NCBI GenBank assembly: GCA_965661545.1
Contig: CBFIEF010000011.1
Span: 22,236 to 86,235 of the forward strand
From: UBA7985 sp965661545
GTDB lineage: Bacteria > Pseudomonadota > Alphaproteobacteria > UBA7985
Length of the DNA: 64,000 nt
Direction of reading: 5' to 3'
The position numbers were made by a program, and so were the translations under genes. Shown here piece by piece: positions 36,056 to 44,500 of this stretch (its first letter is position 1; every line of letters starts with the position of its first letter). The notes under the pieces are model-generated. The model ran no database searches. It was not told the origin of the DNA and saw only the letters and a program-made list of their open reading frames with translations.

Positions 36056-38221
36056 ATGAGTCGCTCCATCCTCGCCCTGTTCGCTGTGCTGTTTTTGTGT
36101 GTCGGAGGCATTATTGGCTGGGTCACTCGTGGCAGTGACTTTGGCGCTAACCTTGCTGCGGGCGACCAAGGTCAAAATAGTGGCTTCGTTCAAGTCTCCG
36201 CACCGGAGCAAGCGCAGCTGGTCAGTGTCATGTCTGCGCTGGATGTCCCCGCAACGCCGCAATCCGGCTTGTCGGGAGACAACTTGGTCAACATCAGCGC
36301 CGCACTCTCAGCACTTCAGGACAAATCGAATGAAGTCGCCGCCGCTTTTGCTGAGCGTGACCGGGCGATCGAAGCGGCTCGTTCAGAAGCTCAGGTGGCT
36401 TTTGAGCAGAAAGAGGCTGACCTGACCGCATTGCTGGCTGTTGAGCGCAAAGACCTGCTGGATCTGGTCAGCGCGCTTGAGGGAGACGTTGAGGCCCGTG
36501 AAGCAGAGCTTGCCGTCGAACAGCAAGCGGCAGCTGAAACACAGCAAAAGTACGACGAAATTCTCGGCGAAGTGACTGCACTTCAGCTCGAGCGCGACGC
36601 CCTCGCCGCCGAAAAATCTCGGCTTTCTGATTTGGTATCTGTCGCTGAAGAGCGCCTGATTGCGATTGGTGACGCAGACAGTGTGACGCTGATCATCAAC
36701 CGCCGCGAGCTGAAAAAGAGCCTTGAGGACGCCAAAGCGGAAAAAACCGTTTTGCAGCAGACACTGTCTGACCTGTTGTCCCAGATTGACGCTGCGAAAG
36801 GCGAACTGGACGATTTGGCAAATGAGCAGCAAAGCGGTCAGCGCTTGCTGGAAGCGGTCCGGCTCGAGGGCCAACGCCTACTCGCCCGCCAAGAAGCGGC
36901 TGCAGCGGCTCTGGAGCCGGCTGAGAATGCTGTTTACGAAGCCCAGACCGATGCGGAGAACCTTCGCATTGAAGCAGCAACTTTGCGGTCCGAAGTCGCC
37001 GGTAAGATCGAAGAGCGAGAGATCATCATCGAGGCCATTGGCACTTTTGGCGCGACGGTTGCCGAAAGCGGCCAGGTTTTAATCAACGGCGACCCGATCA
37101 CACCGGAAGTTGCGGTTGAGACTTTGAAACGCACTTTGGTTCGGGAACAAGAAGCCCGTGAGCGGTTGGTTGAAACCCAGACCCAACTGGAAGATCTGGC
37201 GCAAGAGCGCGCGGATATGGATGAGACCATCGGCGCGAAAGTAGAGCAACGCGCCGCGCTGCTTACGGCAGAGGCACAAGCCGCTATTGCAGAAGCAGAA
37301 GCCGAAGTCGCTGCGATGCAAGCAAAACTGCTGACCGAAGCATCCGACCGCGAACGCGATCTGGAGCAGCAACTGGTCCAGTTGGAAGCGGATATGAACG
37401 CCCAAATCGCGTCTCAAGTCGCAAAGCGGGTGACTGAGGCGCTGGCCGCGTCCATCAACTCGACCGAAGCCGCGTTGAGCACCGAAGCACAAACCCGCGC
37501 CAGTGCTCAATACGAAGCCGAGAAAGCGCGTCTGATTGAAGACATTCAGGCTGAGGCGAACGCGCGACTGGAAAGCCAGCGCGCGACGCTGGTTGCCCGC
37601 TTTAATGAGCAAGTTGAAAACCGCGCTTCGGAGCTGGCAACCGAACTCGCTAATCGCCTGATGGCTGATGCGAAGGTTCAAGCCGCCCTGAATGGTGACG
37701 CCATCGCGGCGACGGCAGCGGCGCTGTCTGCTGATGTCACTGATCTTGATCAAAGCACCGCCATGGCCAATATCCGGGAGCGTCTTTACACCCGCCTCGT
37801 CAATGCAACAGCCACCGAGTTTGGCTATGTCCCCCGCGTGGTGGGAGAACGCCTGCTTCTGGCCTCAAACGGCCTGTTCCCCGTGGGCTCGCCCAATCTT
37901 TCCCGTGAAGGTCAGGAAGAGCTGCAAATTTTCGGCTTACAGCTGCAAAGCATTCTCAGCGATCTGGACGACGATGAATTCATGATCCGGGTCGATGGCC
38001 ACGCCGATATCAAGCCATACCTGTTCTCTCCTTACGGAAACTGGGAGCTGTCCTCAGAGCGCGCTGTGAGCGTGGTCGAGTACCTCATCGAGAACACGGC
38101 CATTCCTGCCAGCCGATTGATGGTCGCTGCCTTTGGTGAGCATCAGCCGCTGGTTGAGGGTGACGATGAAGCTGCGCAGCAGCAGAACCGCCGGATTGAG
38201 TTCAAGCTGGTCCGCCGCTAG
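36056..38221 (+). CDS. membrane-anchored coiled-coil protein with C-terminal OmpA domain
   Basis: 721 residues. One N-terminal membrane helix (LALFAVLFLCVGGIIGWV) without a clear cleavage site is followed by about 480 residues of Ala/Glu/Arg/Gln-rich coiled coil (about 80-560). The C-terminal 130 residues are OmpA/MotB-like: LSREGQEELQIFGLQLQSIL, VDGHADIKPY, WELSSERAVSVVEYLIE and QQNRRIEFKL. The layout, inner-membrane anchor, long rod and wall-binding head, fits a protein that spans the periplasm, like MotB-type and TolR-type stators or gap-measuring proteins. The partner is unknown. AAGGA lies 12 nt before the ATG. Its last 20 bases overlap the converging selO. Confidence 0.8.
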   Translation: MSRSILALFAVLFLCVGGIIGWVTRGSDFGANLAAGDQGQNSGFVQVSAPEQAQLVSVMSALDVPATPQSGLSGDNLVNISAALSALQDKSNEVAAAFAERDRAIEAARSEAQVAFEQKEADLTALLAVERKDLLDLVSALEGDVEAREAELAVEQQAAAETQQKYDEILGEVTALQLERDALAAEKSRLSDLVSVAEERLIAIGDADSVTLIINRRELKKSLEDAKAEKTVLQQTLSDLLSQIDAAKGELDDLANEQQSGQRLLEAVRLEGQRLLARQEAAAAALEPAENAVYEAQTDAENLRIEAATLRSEVAGKIEEREIIIEAIGTFGATVAESGQVLINGDPITPEVAVETLKRTLVREQEARERLVETQTQLEDLAQERADMDETIGAKVEQRAALLTAEAQAAIAEAEAEVAAMQAKLLTEASDRERDLEQQLVQLEADMNAQIASQVAKRVTEALAASINSTEAALSTEAQTRASAQYEAEKARLIEDIQAEANARLESQRATLVARFNEQVENRASELATELANRLMADAKVQAALNGDAIAATAAALSADVTDLDQSTAMANIRERLYTRLVNATATEFGYVPRVVGERLLLASNGLFPVGSPNLSREGQEELQIFGLQLQSILSDLDDDEFMIRVDGHADIKPYLFSPYGNWELSSERAVSVVEYLIENTAIPASRLMVAAFGEHQPLVEGDDEAAQQQNRRIEFKLVRR

Positions 38222-39689
38222 GCCCAGCTTCACCCGCCATGACGGAAAGAGCGTGGGAACCGTCATCGGCGGTTTCCGGCTCTAAAGCGTATGCCAAGCG
38301 CATGGCGTCGGTCTGCGCCAGCTTGTCAGCAAACATCGACCAATCATCGCGCTCTGCGATAGGAGCCCACAGCGCCTCGATTTCATCGTAAGCCAGCGAG
38401 CACGCTGCACTGTTGCTAAAGTAAGGGTTTTCCAGCCGCTCAGCCCGCACAGGCACAAAGTCCTTGGCGCGGCTGCGCACGTCATCCCACGCCTCGCCAG
38501 CGGGCCATTCTCGGCCCCCAAAGGCACGGTGCAAAGCATCATCCAAGGGGATGGCCGTGCTCCGCAGCGTGGACAGCAGGTTTTGCAGAAACGGCTGATC
38601 AAGCTCCCGTCGCCCGGTGGACGCCAGGCCAAGACGCCTAAGCAACCTGTCCTCGACCGCATCCGACAGGGACTCGCTGTACCCTTTCAGCGCGTCGATA
38701 ATGGCATCTTGATCCGAGATCGTTACCAGCGCTGAGGCCAACTGCTGCACGTTCCAATAAACCGCTTCCGGCTGGCGACCAAAGGCATACAAACCGCTGT
38801 GATCAAAATAGGCCGCCACCTTGTTCGGATCCATTTTTTCGAGGAAACGGAATGGGCCGTAGTCAAAGCTTTCACCGGTAATGTTGATGTTGTCCGTATT
38901 GAGCACGCCATGGACAAAACCTGCCGCAAACCAGTCAGCGACCGTATTCGCACAATTCCGCCCGACCCAGCGCAGAAACAAGGGAGCAGCGGTCGCCGCG
39001 CCTGCGCCACCTTCATCCTCATAAGCCGCCTTGTGGATCGCTGGCGCGTAGGTCGCACAGGCGTATTTTAGCAAAGCTTCCAACGTGTCCTGTTCCTGCA
39101 AGAAATAAGGCCGCTGGAAGGAACCGATGCGAATATGGCCATGGGACAAGCGGGTCATAACCGAACTTCGGGTCGGTGATGGCTCGTCACCGCGGTGCAG
39201 CGCCTCGCCCGTCTCAACCAAGGCGAATGTCTTGGACGTGTTTACCCCTAAAGCCTCTAACCGCGTTGTGGCCAAGACCTCCCGAACCCCGCCCTTGAGC
39301 GTCAAACGCCCATCACCGGCGCGGCTGAACGGCGTCTGGCCGGAACCCTTTGTTCCGAAGTCCAACAGTCGCCCCGACCCCGGCTCACGCATCTGCGCAA
39401 ACAGGAAACCTCGCCCATCCCCCAAGTCCGGATTGTAGTGGCGAAACTGGTGCCCATGGTATTTCAGCGCCAAGGGCTGAGGCAGCGAGTCCTCAAAAGG
39501 CTTAAAGCGGCCAAAGTGATCAACCCACTGCTGCTCGCTTAGCGCCTGCAAACCTACCTTCTCCGCCCAATCATGGTTGGCGTAGCGCAAAATAGTCTGG
39601 GGAAAGTCTGCCGCTTCAACGGGGGCAAAAAAGCCCTCACCCAGCGAAAGGTGATTGCGTGCGGGTTGGAACGCCTTGGGCTGTGTCAC
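38202..39689 (-). CDS. selO: protein adenylyltransferase SelO (YdiU/UPF0061 family)
   Basis: 495 residues, a pseudokinase-fold enzyme that transfers AMP to protein Ser, Thr or Tyr and is linked to redox stress. Signatures: YHGHQFRHYNPDLGDGRGFL, FGTKGSGQTPFSRAGDGRLT, TTRLEALGV and the metal/active-site segment FVHGVLNTDNINITGESFDY. The conserved NPY element is present late in the protein, but the Cys-containing tail found at the end of E. coli SelO is absent; the protein ends in a short Gly/Pro/Ala stretch that overlaps the 3' end of the OmpA-domain gene. Confidence 0.9.
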   Translation of the reverse strand: MTQPKAFQPARNHLSLGEGFFAPVEAADFPQTILRYANHDWAEKVGLQALSEQQWVDHFGRFKPFEDSLPQPLALKYHGHQFRHYNPDLGDGRGFLFAQMREPGSGRLLDFGTKGSGQTPFSRAGDGRLTLKGGVREVLATTRLEALGVNTSKTFALVETGEALHRGDEPSPTRSSVMTRLSHGHIRIGSFQRPYFLQEQDTLEALLKYACATYAPAIHKAAYEDEGGAGAATAAPLFLRWVGRNCANTVADWFAAGFVHGVLNTDNINITGESFDYGPFRFLEKMDPNKVAAYFDHSGLYAFGRQPEAVYWNVQQLASALVTISDQDAIIDALKGYSESLSDAVEDRLLRRLGLASTGRRELDQPFLQNLLSTLRSTAIPLDDALHRAFGGREWPAGEAWDDVRSRAKDFVPVRAERLENPYFSNSAACSLAYDEIEALWAPIAERDDWSMFADKLAQTDAMRLAYALEPETADDGSHALSVMAGEAGPSGGPA

Positions 39690-39726
39690 AACAAATCCAA
39701 TGTGCTTAGCTCGGACCGGGAACAGA

Positions 39727-40395
39727 CTAGTTCAACGTGGCCGATGCAATGACAACGTCATACTCTGCGTTCCAAATCACCAGCGACCGATATCGCGTTG
39801 GGCTTTCGTCCCCAGCGGCGATGGTGTCAGGGTTGATCGGGATGTTCAGGCTGCCTTGAAAGCGACTCATCGGGGTCAAGAACCGGTAGCCATTTGAACG
39901 GACGTCCTTACCCTGCCTCGGTGCCCGTGCTTTGGAAAGGGCAATTCGGTAGCCTGGGCCTGCCGGAACATCGAAGTTTTCCAGTCGGAAGAAATAGAGG
40001 TCGTAGCCGGGAACGAAGTACAGTTTCACAGATCCAACTACATCGTTCGGCTCAATAGGAGCGGCCAACGCGCCTTGCCGAAGTTTGAAAAACTCCTTCG
40101 CCTCTACGCCGTCGATAAGGGAAAGTTCCTGAAAAACGGGTTGGTCATCGTAATTGGCCATGTAGGCCGCAACGGCTTCTTCCCACGTGACCGACGCCAA
40201 GGATTGAGAGGGTTCGAGCGCGACTGAGCCAGACGCTTCAGCCTCCCGCTCCGCCTGCATTTGAGCGCTTGTTGACCAAACAGGCTGAACCGCAAAAACA
40301 AAACCGAGCACAGCCGCAATCGCCGCCATGAGTGCAGCAACACTCAATGAAATAATGGCGCGACGTACTTTGAGCTTTTGGATGTTTTCGTCCAT
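39727..40395 (-). CDS. membrane-anchored protein with DM13-like domain
   Basis: 222 residues. A single N-terminal transmembrane helix (about 13-36, ISLSVAALMAAIAAVLGFVF) and then a periplasmic domain. The order KLYFVPGYDLYFFRLENFDV, GPGYRIALSKARAP and RSLVIWNAEYDVVIASATL resembles the DM13 fold, a beta-sandwich proposed to bind heme or take part in electron transfer, but the usual conserved cysteine is not visible, so the match is tentative. It sits between selO (37 nt) and the L,D-transpeptidase gene (92 nt), all leftward. Confidence 0.55.
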   Translation of the reverse strand: MDENIQKLKVRRAIISLSVAALMAAIAAVLGFVFAVQPVWSTSAQMQAEREAEASGSVALEPSQSLASVTWEEAVAAYMANYDDQPVFQELSLIDGVEAKEFFKLRQGALAAPIEPNDVVGSVKLYFVPGYDLYFFRLENFDVPAGPGYRIALSKARAPRQGKDVRSNGYRFLTPMSRFQGSLNIPINPDTIAAGDESPTRYRSLVIWNAEYDVVIASATLN

Positions 40396-40487
40396 TTTAC
40401 GAGCACGGTCATGAGAAGACTAAAAAAGATTAATGCGCGGCAGTGGTTGAATTAAGGCGTAACCTTAAGATCCAGTACTACCCTCAC

Positions 40488-41894
40488 TTAATCATTGCTA
40501 CCCCAAGCTGTCGGAAATCGCATTTTCGACTTTAGTTTAGCATCGTGTTTATAGGCGTCTTCTTCCCAATGCAGCTTGTTTCCACCATCGACCCAAACCG
40601 TGAGGTAAGAGATGGAAACCGGTACTGGGTTGGCCAGTCGCACGGTTTTTGGCGTGCTTAGGTCCATGTTCTTTTTGACCTGCTCCAAGCTCATGGGCGT
40701 CTTTTCCGCTTCCATGACCCACTGAGCCAGCCAAGCTGCATCTTCAACCCGAACGCAGCCGGATGAGAACAGGCGCACGGCCTTTTGAAACAGCTTTGGC
40801 GCGTTGGTATCGTGCAGATAGATGGCCTGACTGTTGGTCAGTGAGAACCGCACACCGCCCAGCGCGTTTGTCGCGCCGGAAGGCTGGCGCACAGTGATGT
40901 TGTCCAGATCAACTGTCGTCCAATCCAAGGCGGCTGACGTTGTCATTTCACCATCGACGTAAACCTGCCACCCCTTTTCATCAAAGTAGGCCGGATCCGC
41001 TTGGGCGCGGTCCAAGTAGTCTTCTTCGACAATAGAACGCGGTGCCGTCCAGTCTGGGCTGAACTTCAGCGATACAATGCGGTCCTGCAACGCGGGTGTC
41101 TTGCGGCTCTTGCGGCCTACGACAACGACCATGTCTCGCACTTTGCGGCCGCGTTCAAAGATCTCCATGGTCTGGCTGGCGATATTCACGCGGATATCAC
41201 GCAAGGCACCGGCGGCTTCATGGTCCCAGCGCAAGCGCTCCATATTGATGGCGACCTGCTTTTTCTGGGCATTGGACAGCGGGCCTTTGCGACCATTCAG
41301 AACGCTCTTCAAAGCGGAATAGGATCGCCCTTTGGGTGCCAAGCTTGCGAGATAAACGTTGAAGTCAGACCGCTCGACCCCTTCGCGCAACAACTTAGCG
41401 CCAATGGTCTTACGCCGTGGATTGTTTGCGCCCTGGTGAACATCGGCCATATAGGCCATCAGTCCAGCGGTCAGCAGTACATCCGTGGTTTGAGGCTCAA
41501 ATGGCATCAGGGTCCGGCTTTGAAGCATGTTATTGGGCAGGTAGGCTTCAGGCGCCAAACCATCATTTGCCGCGTTCTTCAGGGTGTTAAACGCTTGCGC
41601 GCCCGCCCACGTCCAGCGCCCATTCCGGTAAAACGTGCTGAAGTTTCCCTGCTCTTTATAGAAGTTGCGAACATCGCGGGTCCGCGCACCAGAAGGTAAG
41701 TCGACTTCGGCAATCAAAGACGCGCTGATCGGAACGCCTGTGCCTGAGAACTGTGAACCCGTATGCGCAACACCGCCGCCATACGCCGCGGGGTTATAGG
41801 TGTTATCGGACGCGCATGCCGTTAAAACCAGACAGGTCATTGCTGCGGCAACCAGGAAGGTTCGGCGCAGAGCAATGTTGGGGCGCATGTTCAT
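40488..41894 (-). CDS. L,D-transpeptidase, YcbB/LdtD-like lipoprotein
   Basis: 468 residues. The lipobox LVLTAC lies in a signal peptide (AAAMTCLVLTACASD). The middle is helical. The catalytic YkuD domain in the last third has the active-site motif YLHDTNAPKLFQKAVRLFSS followed by Gly-Cys-Val-Arg, with the nucleophilic Cys near residue 380. Such enzymes form 3-3 peptidoglycan crosslinks or attach lipoproteins to the wall. The ATG at 41894 has GAGGA five nt upstream; the frame starts with a TTG four codons earlier. It may serve the wall that the PG-binding lipoproteins nearby attach to. Confidence 0.88.
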   Translation of the reverse strand: MNMRPNIALRRTFLVAAAMTCLVLTACASDNTYNPAAYGGGVAHTGSQFSGTGVPISASLIAEVDLPSGARTRDVRNFYKEQGNFSTFYRNGRWTWAGAQAFNTLKNAANDGLAPEAYLPNNMLQSRTLMPFEPQTTDVLLTAGLMAYMADVHQGANNPRRKTIGAKLLREGVERSDFNVYLASLAPKGRSYSALKSVLNGRKGPLSNAQKKQVAINMERLRWDHEAAGALRDIRVNIASQTMEIFERGRKVRDMVVVVGRKSRKTPALQDRIVSLKFSPDWTAPRSIVEEDYLDRAQADPAYFDEKGWQVYVDGEMTTSAALDWTTVDLDNITVRQPSGATNALGGVRFSLTNSQAIYLHDTNAPKLFQKAVRLFSSGCVRVEDAAWLAQWVMEAEKTPMSLEQVKKNMDLSTPKTVRLANPVPVSISYLTVWVDGGNKLHWEEDAYKHDAKLKSKMRFPTAWGSND

Positions 41895-42034
41895 TGAATT
41901 CCTCAAAACTTGTTATTTTTGAACACCTTAAGTGCCCATTTCTTTTCGCTGGTGGTCCCATAAAGCTAAAACTGGGAAGAAAGTCACGCGTGTCTTTCGA
42001 CTAAAGCTCTCTTTTCCCGAGATTATGCGACAAA

Positions 42035-42721
42035 TTAGCGACCATGGAACAGGTCGGGCGTCAGCTCCAAGTCCGGTACGGCCCAGTGAATCGTGCAGCG
42101 GCTTTCGTATAGCTCCGAGCCACCAATCTCGATCTGACCGCCGGAGCCGGTCTTCTTGTACGTCTTCGTCGAAGGCCGCCCGCAGACCGTGCATACGCCC
42201 CGCAGCTTGTGCACTTCGTCAGCCTTTGCCGCCATATGCGCGATGATCGAAAACGGCTTTCCCTGCCAATCCATATCAAGCCCCGAGCAGACCACGTCCA
42301 CGCCTGCCGCCAGCAATTCCTCGATGATTTGCAGAATGTCGCCATTGAAGTTTGGCGCTTCAAAGAACTGTACTTCGTCGAAGAAAACGACAGCGACGCC
42401 GTCATCGATGATCTCTTGCGTGCGCGCTTCCCAGTCGTGAACGGCCTCAGCGTCTGCTGCCAGGCCTTCGTGGCTGACGATCTGCAGTCGCGCGTAGCGC
42501 TGGTCAAAGGCTGGCTTATAAACGCGGATGTCCTGCCCTCGACCATTCTTGGCCCACAGGATCCGTTTCAGCGTTTCCGTGGTCTTTCCGGCGAACATCG
42601 GGCCGCAGACAACGGATAAATGACCATAAGGCGGTTTTGGTTGTTGCTTGCCTTTGTCCACACCGGAAACGGTCTCACGTACTTCAGCCATTGTTTCTCT
42701 ATCTTTCGTGGGTGTCAGCAT
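42035..42721 (-). CDS. tdk: thymidine kinase
   Basis: 228 residues, type II thymidine kinase of the salvage pathway. P-loop VVCGPMFAGKTTETLKRI, Mg-binding VVFFDEVQFFE, the zinc site with CTVCG and a later ESRC, and the lasso residues before them. The N-terminus carries about 30 polar residues before the first strand (YGHLSVVCGP). The start could be the ATG at 42721 (GAGAGG 11 nt upstream) or at 42691; the short form loses only the extension. It follows the phosphatase gene by 7 nt, so the two are co-transcribed. Confidence 0.93.
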   Translation of the reverse strand: MLTPTKDRETMAEVRETVSGVDKGKQQPKPPYGHLSVVCGPMFAGKTTETLKRILWAKNGRGQDIRVYKPAFDQRYARLQIVSHEGLAADAEAVHDWEARTQEIIDDGVAVVFFDEVQFFEAPNFNGDILQIIEELLAAGVDVVCSGLDMDWQGKPFSIIAHMAAKADEVHKLRGVCTVCGRPSTKTYKKTGSGGQIEIGGSELYESRCTIHWAVPDLELTPDLFHGR

Positions 42722-42728
42722 GGGTTCT

Positions 42729-43517
42729 TTAGCCTCTCAATGCGGCTAAGGCTTGTTGATGCAGCTCGGGGCTCGCGCCAGCCAGAACTGTACCATCGCT
42801 TTCGAGCGTCAGCGGCTGACCAGACCAGTCCGTCACGACCCCGCCTGCCCCCTCAATCACTGGGATCAGCGCCATATAGTCCCAAGGTTTCATAGACGCC
42901 TCAGCAACCACACCCACGCTGCCCTGAGCCACCAGCGCATAGGCATAGGCGTCCGCGCCGTAGCGTAGATCCATACAAGCATCTTTGAGGCGGGAAAACC
43001 GGGCAAACTGCTCGGGCGAAAACATGTCCGGCGAGGTCGCCGACAACACGATTTTGGACAAATCCCCCGCTGGCCGCTGGCCGCGCAAAGGCTCCCCGTT
43101 GAACGTCGTCAGCCCACCATCCAACACCGTTCCAAGCCAATATTCCTGAGTCATCGGAACACAAATCCCGGAAAACAGAGGACGGCCACGATACAGCAGA
43201 GCAAACAAATTGGTGAACATCGGAAAACCGCCAACGAAGGCACGGGTGCCGTCAATGGGGTCAAGGACCCAGACAAACTCCCGATCAGCCCCCATCGCCG
43301 CTTCTTCTTCGCCGATGATGCCGTGGTCGGGATAGGCGGTTTCAATCAACTCCCGCCAAAGACGCTCGATCCCCTGATCCGCCAACGTCACAGGCGATAC
43401 ATCTGCCTTCTGCTCCACCACCAGATCATGTGAACGGAAATAGCGCTGGACCACGGGCAAAGCCGCTTCACGAAGGGTTTCGGCAAACTGCCATATATTG
43501 TCAGGGAGCGTGACCAC
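42729..43517 (-). CDS. hisN: inositol monophosphatase family, probable histidinol-phosphatase
   Basis: 262 residues. Metal-binding motifs of the IMPase family: GIIGEEEAA with the Glu, VWVLDPIDGTRAFVGG with the Asp-Pro-Ile-Asp-Gly-Thr, and MKPWDYMALIPVIEGAGG at the end. The RAFVGG variant after DGT is typical of HisN-type histidinol-phosphate phosphatases of actinobacteria and alphaproteobacteria, but no his genes are nearby, so substrate assignment is by subfamily resemblance. GTG start with GAGGG upstream. tdk follows in the same unit; yaaA is divergent. Confidence 0.78.
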   Translation of the reverse strand: MVTLPDNIWQFAETLREAALPVVQRYFRSHDLVVEQKADVSPVTLADQGIERLWRELIETAYPDHGIIGEEEAAMGADREFVWVLDPIDGTRAFVGGFPMFTNLFALLYRGRPLFSGICVPMTQEYWLGTVLDGGLTTFNGEPLRGQRPAGDLSKIVLSATSPDMFSPEQFARFSRLKDACMDLRYGADAYAYALVAQGSVGVVAEASMKPWDYMALIPVIEGAGGVVTDWSGQPLTLESDGTVLAGASPELHQQALAALRG

Positions 43518-43563
43518 GAGTGCGTCAGACCCTCATTCATAGGGGTTTTTGGGAGTCACTAAG

Positions 43564-43589
43564 TGGACTCGCTCGGTTCCCTGAGTCCA
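43564..43589. repeat. hairpin in the hisN-yaaA divergent region
   Basis: TGGACTC at 43564-43570 and GAGTCCA at 43583-43589 form a perfect seven-base stem. It lies between the two divergent starts and could be an operator or a leader hairpin. No OxyR-type site was recognised. Confidence 0.3.
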
Positions 43590-43687
43590 GTGAAATTAAT
43601 CGCATAACGCCAGTCGTATGTACGCATTGCCTTTTTGTCGCAATAATTCACTTATGTAAGGGTACACCAGAGAAACAGGGCTTACTC

Positions 43688-44500
43688 ATGTTAGCTATCA
43701 TTTCACCCGCGAAATCCATGGACCTTGCACCCAGCCCGGACTTTGTGCCGCCAGCAAGCGAGCCGTTGTTTGCTGGCAAGGCGCAGAAACTGGCGACGCA
43801 GGCGCGAAAACTGAAAGCCGACGGTTTGGCGTCTTTGATGAACCTTTCTGACGACCTAGCGAACCTGAATTATGACCGCTTCAAAGCCTTTGGTCAGCAG
43901 GACCGAAAGCACGCTTTGCTGCTGTTTTCCGGCGACGTTTATCGCGGCTTGGACGCTGCCAGTATGGACACCGAAGACCTGCTGCTCATCAACGATCGCC
44001 TGCGTCTCTTATCGGGTCTTTACGGCCTGCTTAAGCCGCTCGACGCGATTGAGCCCTATCGTCTGGAAATGGGAACCCGGCTGGAGAACCCAAAGGGCAA
44101 ATCACTCTATGCCTTCTGGGACGACTTGCTGGCTAAGCAGGTGATCAAAGATCTACAAAGCGCCGGAGGCCCTCAAGTGGTTATCAACCTGGCATCCAAC
44201 GAATATTGGAAGGCCGTTGATAACAAAGCGCTGAAGGTGCCAGTCATCACCATCGGCTTCCGCGAATACAGGGGCGGAAAACCGACGATGATCAGCTTTT
44301 CAGCAAAAGTCGCACGCGGCATGATGGCGCGGTTTATGATCGACGGTCGCGTGGACCGCCCCGAGGGCCTGAAGGATTTTGCCCTCGACGGTTATCGCTT
44401 CGATCCGGACCTTTCGGGCCCCGAGCTGGCCGATCTGAACGATCCGGACGGTCGCTGGACCTGGATGTTCTCTCGCCCCGATCCTCGCGATTCCCTCTAG
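43688..44500 (+). CDS. yaaA: peroxide stress protein YaaA (UPF0246)
   Basis: 270 residues; E. coli YaaA has 258. Starts MLAIISPAKSMDL, the family hallmark, and keeps DRLRLLSGLYGLLKPLDAI, YRLEMGTRL and SAKVARGMMARFMI. YaaA limits free iron and DNA damage under hydrogen peroxide. Its fold binds DNA. The open frame continues upstream to 43520 but the conserved protein starts at 43688. Unusually, the last 167 bp are also coding on the other strand, as the C-terminal tail of the RNA helicase. Confidence 0.93.
   Translation: MLAIISPAKSMDLAPSPDFVPPASEPLFAGKAQKLATQARKLKADGLASLMNLSDDLANLNYDRFKAFGQQDRKHALLLFSGDVYRGLDAASMDTEDLLLINDRLRLLSGLYGLLKPLDAIEPYRLEMGTRLENPKGKSLYAFWDDLLAKQVIKDLQSAGGPQVVINLASNEYWKAVDNKALKVPVITIGFREYRGGKPTMISFSAKVARGMMARFMIDGRVDRPEGLKDFALDGYRFDPDLSGPELADLNDPDGRWTWMFSRPDPRDSL

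Noticed and set aside
41979..41998. Near-perfect 20-bp palindrome GAAAG..CACGCGTG..CTTTC downstream of tdk
   Set aside because: Could be a chance palindrome or weak terminator; it has mismatches and only a short T-rich flank, so it is not listed as a feature.
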